64,000 bases of DNA, taken from Salinimicrobium terrae DSM 17865 (GTDB lineage Bacteria > Bacteroidota > Bacteroidia > Flavobacteriales > Flavobacteriaceae). Under the pieces are notes generated by a model. That model made no database searches. It saw only the letters and a list, made by a program, of their open reading frames with translations, and was not told the origin of the DNA. Below are positions 59,975-64,000 of this stretch, in pieces. Position 1 is the first letter of the stretch, and each line of letters opens with the position of its first letter. Both the position numbers and the translations under genes were made by a program. The stretch spans positions 372,001 to 436,000 of the forward strand of contig NZ_AUKI01000011.1 of the NCBI RefSeq assembly GCF_000424665.1, written 5' to 3'.

Positions 59975-60936
59975 TGAGGTTCAACGGATTCATTGCAGCC
60001 CTGCTTTTTGCTATTCTTATTGCCTGGTTTTTGCCGGAAGGTCCTGAAATCCTGCCACTGAAAACTATCACGGATATCGGAATAGGTTTTATCTTTTTCT
60101 TTTACGGTTTAAAACTCTCACCAGCAGAATTTAAAGCCGGATTTTATAATTACCGGGTACATATTATCATTCAGCTGACAACATTTATTATTTTTCCACT
60201 GTTGACTCTGGGCTTGTTGCCATTTTTTGAAGACGGCATGGGTTCCTCTTTGTGGGTTGCACTCTTTTTTCTTGGAGCGCTACCCTCTACTGTTAGCTCT
60301 TCCATAGTAATGGTTTCCCTGGCACGTGGTAACCTTCCCACGGCAATATTTAATGCAAGTCTTTCCGGATTAATCGGGATTATTGCGACTCCCCTGTGGA
60401 TGAGTCTTTTCATGGCTTCTTCCTCCCAATTTGAGTTTGGAGCAGTAGTCCAAAAGCTGGTAATTCAAATAATTTTACCGCTCGTAATAGGACTTTTCCT
60501 TCAGAAGTTCCTGGGTAATATGGCACGAAAAAATTCAGGGAAAATAAGCTTTTTTGACAAGTCTGTTATTGTATTGATCGTCTATTCAAGTTTCAGTAGT
60601 GCATTTGCTTCGGAATTGTTCAGTACAGTTGGACTGGTAGATCTCTTTAAATTGACTGCAATGGTCATAGTGCTGTTTTTTATTGTCTACTTCGGACTTG
60701 CAATCGTATCCCGTTGGATGAACTTCGCAACTGAAGACGAAATCACTGCAAAGTTCTGCGGCACGAAGAAATCGCTGGTGCACGGTTCGGTTATGGTTAA
60801 AGTTATCTTCGGAAATAGTGCAGCAAATGCTTTATACCTACTGCCTATAATGCTCTACCATATTCTTCAATTACTGGTAGTAGCAGTTTTTGCTGAAGGA
60901 TATAGAAAAAGAGAAAGGCAAGAAATTAAAACCTGA
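59974..60936 (+). CDS. Bile acid:sodium symporter family transporter
   Basis: The 320-residue protein has about nine to ten membrane helices and the SBF-like family motifs (FFYGLKLSPAEFKAG, LGALPSTVSSSIVMVSLARG, CGTKKSLVHGSVM). This YfeH-type branch has an unknown organic-anion substrate. The start is GTG at 59974, sharing a base with the upstream stop. It is convergent with and overlaps the DUF423 gene by 11 bp. Confidence 0.88.
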   Translation: MRFNGFIAALLFAILIAWFLPEGPEILPLKTITDIGIGFIFFFYGLKLSPAEFKAGFYNYRVHIIIQLTTFIIFPLLTLGLLPFFEDGMGSSLWVALFFLGALPSTVSSSIVMVSLARGNLPTAIFNASLSGLIGIIATPLWMSLFMASSSQFEFGAVVQKLVIQIILPLVIGLFLQKFLGNMARKNSGKISFFDKSVIVLIVYSSFSSAFASELFSTVGLVDLFKLTAMVIVLFFIVYFGLAIVSRWMNFATEDEITAKFCGTKKSLVHGSVMVKVIFGNSAANALYLLPIMLYHILQLLVVAVFAEGYRKRERQEIKT

Positions 60937-61324
60937 TATGTTCCGCTACCGCAGCAACATTAATACAGAAAAGTGTCCATGCCATTACCAACAAAACTCC
61001 TCCCAACGGAGTAACAGGTCCCAATAATGCAATTTTTCGACCCTTCGCTGAAGATAATACCAGGCCATAAATACTAAAGGAAAAAAGAAAAGTTCCAATG
61101 ATAAGAAACCAGCCCATAAGGTTTTGGGAGTATCCTATAAAGGGAAAAATGATTCCGGTCATAATCAACAACAGGGCGTGGTACATTTGATACTTTACTC
61201 CGGTTTCAAAACTCTTTAATTGATCATTATCCAGATACTTTTTCAACCCGTGAGCTCCAAAAGCTCCAAAAATGACGGCTAGAGTTCCATAGATACCACC
61301 TGCTATTAAAACAAATTCTTTCAT
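60926..61324 (-). CDS. DUF423 family small membrane protein
   Basis: The 132-residue protein has four hydrophobic segments and the DUF423 motif GAFGAHGLKKYL near the start. Function unknown. I use the ATG at 61324 because the conserved domain begins MKEFVLIAGGIYG; an in-frame ATG at 61345 adds 7 residues. It overlaps the convergent symporter gene by 11 bp. Confidence 0.88.
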   Translation of the reverse strand: MKEFVLIAGGIYGTLAVIFGAFGAHGLKKYLDNDQLKSFETGVKYQMYHALLLIMTGIIFPFIGYSQNLMGWFLIIGTFLFSFSIYGLVLSSAKGRKIALLGPVTPLGGVLLVMAWTLFCINVAAVAEHIRF

Positions 61325-61358
61325 ATTTCGCGCTATTAAAACCACCTAAAAAATAAGT

Positions 61359-61484
61359 GGCTGTCTGAAAAGACTGATTTACGTCAACCTGAACTTGTTT
61401 CAGGTTCTAATTAATCCTAATTATCAGATTGATAAGATTCTGAAATAAATTCAGAATGACGATTTAATAGCTTTTAAGACAGCC
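61359..61484. mobile_element. MITE-like/REP-like element B (about 126 bp)
   Basis: GGCTGTCTGAAAAG (61359-61372) and CTTTTAAGACAGCC (61471-61484) are inverse complements at 13 of 14 bases. Inside are the palindromes AACCTGAACTTGTTTCAGGTT and ATTCTGAAATAAATTCAGAAT. It is an inverted relative of element A at 45125-45252. No open reading frame is present and no target duplication is clear. Confidence 0.7.
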
Positions 61485-61487
61485 TCT

Positions 61488-61506
61488 TCAAAAATGGCAT
61501 TTTTGA
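61488..61506. repeat. Palindrome copy 5 (core TCAAAAATGnCATTTTTGA)
   Basis: TCAAAAATGGCATTTTTGA, a perfect copy, lies 3 bp after the carB stop and 3 bp from element B. It could form a hairpin at the 3' end of the carB message but has no T-run. Confidence 0.7.
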
Positions 61507-61509
61507 GAC

Positions 61510-64000
61510 CTATTTTGTCAAATACATTTTTCTTCTGGAATATAACTCATAGAAAGTATCATCCTTGAGGCTGTCAATGAACAAAATGCTTTCTCCCGTA
61601 CTCTTCATTTCGGGCCCCAGCTGCTTGTTCACATGCGGAAACTTATTGAAGGAAAAGACCGGTTGTTTTATAGCATATCCTTCGAGTTTAGGTTCAAATT
61701 TAAAATCTGTCACCTTATTTTCCCCCAGCATTACTTTAGTAGCATAGTTGACATAAGGTTGACGGTAGGCTTTAGCTATGAAGGGAACTGTACGTGAAGC
61801 ACGAGGGTTCGCTTCTATAATAAACACTTTATCATCTTTAATAGCGAATTGTATATTGATCAAACCTACTGTATTCAGTGCTAGTGCAATTTTTTTAGTG
61901 TGATCTTTTATTTCCTGAAGCACAAGATCCCCAAGGTTAAAGGGTGGAAGTAATGCATTTGAATCCCCGGAGTGAATTCCGCAGGGCTCAATATGCTCCA
62001 TGATCCCAATGATCTGAACCGTTTCCCCGTCACAGATTGCATCTGCTTCAGCTTCAATAGCGCCGTCAAGGTAGTGATCCAGAAGAAGTTTGTTATTAGG
62101 TATTTTCCGAAGCAGGTCTACCACAGTAGCTTCCAGTTCTTTTTTATTAATTACGATCTTCATTCCCTGCCCTCCAAGTACATATGAAGGCCGCACCAGG
62201 ATTGGAAAATCAAGTTCATCTGCAAGTGCCAAAGCTTCGTCTGCTGTTTCAGCTACTCCAAATTCCGGATAAGGAATGTCATTTGCCTGAAGCAGTTTTG
62301 AGAAAGAACCTCTGTCTTCAGCAAGATCCAGAGACTCAAAACTGGTTCCAATAATTTTTATTCCGTAGCGATCGAGTTTTTCAGCAAGTTTTAAGGCAGT
62401 TTGACCTCCTAATTGAACGATTACACCTTCGGGCTTCTCGTGGCGGATAATATCATAAATGTGTTCCCAGAAAACGGGTTCGAAATATAGTTTATCGGCC
62501 ACATCAAAATCGGTGGAAACAGTTTCAGGATTACAGTTGATCATGATCGTTTCGTAACCGCATTCCTTAGCGGCCAAAACTCCGTGAACACAACAATAAT
62601 CAAATTCAATCCCCTGCCCTATCCGGTTGGGTCCGGATCCAAGAACTACGATCTTTCTTTTTTCAGAAACTTTACTGTCATTCTCCACGTATCTTAGACC
62701 ATCTTTGGTCTCAATGTCGGCTTCAAAAGTGGAATAGTAATAAGGAGTTTCTGCTTTAAATTCGGCTGCACAGGTATCAACCAGTTTATATACACGATTA
62801 ATTCCCAGTTCTTCTCTTTTCTTATACACCTGACTTTCAAGGCAATCTACCATATAGGCTATCTGCCTGTCGGCAAAACCTTTTTGCTTGGCCTCAAGCA
62901 AGAGATCTTTGGGAAGGGAATCAATATTGTATTTAGAAATCTCCACCTCAAGAGCATAGAGTTCCTCATACTGCTTAAGAAACCACATGTCAATTTTGGT
63001 AATTTCATGAATTCTTGTAAGCGGAATCCCTAACTGGATTGCATCATAGATTACAAAAACCCTATCCCAGCTGGCGTTCTTCAGCTTATCAAGGATTACA
63101 TCATAATTAGTATAACCCTTCCCGTCGGCACCCAAACCATTTCTTTTGATCTCAAGGGATTGCGTTGCTTTGTGCAGCGCTTCCTGGAAAGAACGTCCTA
63201 TTCCCATTACTTCTCCTACAGATTTCATCTGAAGTCCAAGAGTCCGGTCACTGCCTTCAAACTTATCGAAGTTCCATCTTGGAATTTTTACGATCACGTA
63301 GTCCAGCGTAGGTTCGAATAAAGCGGAAGTCGATTTGGTGATTTGATTTTGTAATTCATCAAGGGTGTAACCAATTGCAAGCTTTGCTGCAATTTTTGCG
63401 ATAGGATAACCGGTAGCTTTTGAAGCAAGAGCCGAAGATCTTGAAGTCCGGGGGTTGATTTCTATGGCCATGATCTCCTCTTTCTCATCGGGGCTTACGG
63501 CGAACTGCACATTACAACCTCCTGCGAAATCTCCGATATTCCGCATCATTTTTATGGCAAGATCCCTCATTCTTTGATAACAGGTATCGCTAAGCGTCAT
63601 TGCGGGAGCAACGGTAATAGAGTCTCCTGTATGGATTCCCATGGGATCCATATTCTCAATGGAACAGATGATCACCACGTTATCATTTTTATCCCGTAGA
63701 AGTTCCAGCTCATATTCCTTCCACCCAAGAAGGGCTTTATCGATCAACACCTCATGAATAGGAGAAGCCTCCAGGCCTGCTGTCAATAATTCATCAAAAT
63801 CTTCCTCTCTATGTACAAAAGCTGCTCCGCTTCCACCAAGAGTAAAGGATGCCCTTATCACCAGTGGAAATCCGAATTCCTGCGCCACTTCCTTACCCTT
63901 TAGAAAGGAAGTTACCGTTTGTGCCGGGGCTACACCCACACCCAAACGTACCATTAATTGTTTAAATTTTTCCCGATCTTCGGTGATATTGATGGCATCA
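61510..64000 (-). CDS. carB: Carbamoyl-phosphate synthase large subunit (partial, 5' end beyond right edge)
   Basis: CarB makes carbamoyl phosphate for pyrimidine and arginine synthesis. About 829 C-terminal residues are visible: the rest of the first ATP-grasp half (VIRASFTLGGSGAAFVHREE, AIEINPRTSRSSALASKATG), the oligomerisation domain (VDTCAAEFKAETPYYYST), and the second ATP-grasp half (VVLGSGPNRIGQGIEFDYC, VRPSYVLGGQGMKIV, EANPRASRTVPFIAKA). It ends MKSTGESILFIDSLKDD plus a short tail, without the C-terminal MGS allosteric domain of the E. coli enzyme. The start lies outside the window. Confidence 0.95.
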   Translation of the reverse strand, partial: DAINITEDREKFKQLMVRLGVGVAPAQTVTSFLKGKEVAQEFGFPLVIRASFTLGGSGAAFVHREEDFDELLTAGLEASPIHEVLIDKALLGWKEYELELLRDKNDNVVIICSIENMDPMGIHTGDSITVAPAMTLSDTCYQRMRDLAIKMMRNIGDFAGGCNVQFAVSPDEKEEIMAIEINPRTSRSSALASKATGYPIAKIAAKLAIGYTLDELQNQITKSTSALFEPTLDYVIVKIPRWNFDKFEGSDRTLGLQMKSVGEVMGIGRSFQEALHKATQSLEIKRNGLGADGKGYTNYDVILDKLKNASWDRVFVIYDAIQLGIPLTRIHEITKIDMWFLKQYEELYALEVEISKYNIDSLPKDLLLEAKQKGFADRQIAYMVDCLESQVYKKREELGINRVYKLVDTCAAEFKAETPYYYSTFEADIETKDGLRYVENDSKVSEKRKIVVLGSGPNRIGQGIEFDYCCVHGVLAAKECGYETIMINCNPETVSTDFDVADKLYFEPVFWEHIYDIIRHEKPEGVIVQLGGQTALKLAEKLDRYGIKIIGTSFESLDLAEDRGSFSKLLQANDIPYPEFGVAETADEALALADELDFPILVRPSYVLGGQGMKIVINKKELEATVVDLLRKIPNNKLLLDHYLDGAIEAEADAICDGETVQIIGIMEHIEPCGIHSGDSNALLPPFNLGDLVLQEIKDHTKKIALALNTVGLINIQFAIKDDKVFIIEANPRASRTVPFIAKAYRQPYVNYATKVMLGENKVTDFKFEPKLEGYAIKQPVFSFNKFPHVNKQLGPEMKSTGESILFIDSLKDDTFYELYSRRKMYLTK

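Overview
The window is a gene-dense, AT-rich stretch of the chromosome of a member of the Bacteroidota, almost certainly family Flavobacteriaceae. The evidence is the set of lineage-typical families (DUF4290, DUF4252, DUF5074/BtuG-like, porT-type beta-barrels, a sigma-70 factor with a membrane-anchored partner, CarB ending after the second ATP-grasp half), promoters of the Bacteroidota form TTG-N19-TAnnTTTG (clear before a tRNA-Met, an HU gene and rpsF), and the near absence of Shine-Dalgarno sequences. The genus cannot be fixed from sequence alone; a Gramella/Salegentibacter-like marine genus is a guess.

Layout. 1-6.3 kb: UMF1-type MFS transporter (runs off the left edge), M48 lipoprotein protease, alpha/beta hydrolase, two MsrB methionine sulfoxide reductases (one exported, one cytosolic), a collagen-motif lipoprotein and lpd. 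6.4-12.5 kb (minus strand): AAA+ ATPase/VWA pair, Dph6-like PP-loop enzyme, three small outer-membrane barrels and aroQ. 12.6-15.8 kb: xerD, a small inverted-repeat mobile element, aldo/keto reductase, lipoprotein, HPF. 15.8-24.1 kb: murA-DUF4290, DUF493, NTPase-recQ-fmt, HU, yqgE, a class IV aminotransferase, a START-like protein. 24.2-32 kb: tRNA-Met, aldo/keto reductase, hemG, hisS, MacB-like permease, rplI-rpsR-rpsF. 32-45 kb: orphan LytTR regulator, priA, chalcone-isomerase-like protein, YihY, nadC, rlmH-rdgB, DEAD-box helicase, trmH, sirtuin, purB. 45.3-50.5 kb: ECF sigma/anti-sigma-like/two DUF4252 proteins, then tandem S41 peptidase lipoproteins. 50.5-56.9 kb: a vitamin B12 acquisition locus with a cobalamin riboswitch, a BtuB-like TonB receptor and a BtuG-like propeller lipoprotein on one strand, and BtuF/BtuC/BtuD on the other. 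56.9-64 kb: rmuC, serine hydrolase, thioesterase, bile-acid-symporter-type transporter, DUF423 protein and the 3' part of carB.

Most of the window is ordinary housekeeping. I see no phage, conjugative element, CRISPR array, restriction or defence island, and no clearly new multi-gene system. The parts most worth a second look are non-coding: a roughly 195-bp element with inverted ends and 10-bp direct repeats (about 13.53-13.73 kb); two related roughly 127-bp inverted-repeat elements (45.1 and 61.4 kb); a five-copy palindrome with core TCAAAAATGnCATTTTTGA, one copy spanning the priA start codon; five tandem octamers ending 2 bp before the second msrB; and a cobalamin riboswitch whose 5' half looks reduced. 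Among proteins: MurA with Asp in place of the fosfomycin-target Cys, a sirtuin without zinc cysteines, and a BtuD that has no ATG/GTG/TTG start upstream of its first beta-strands.
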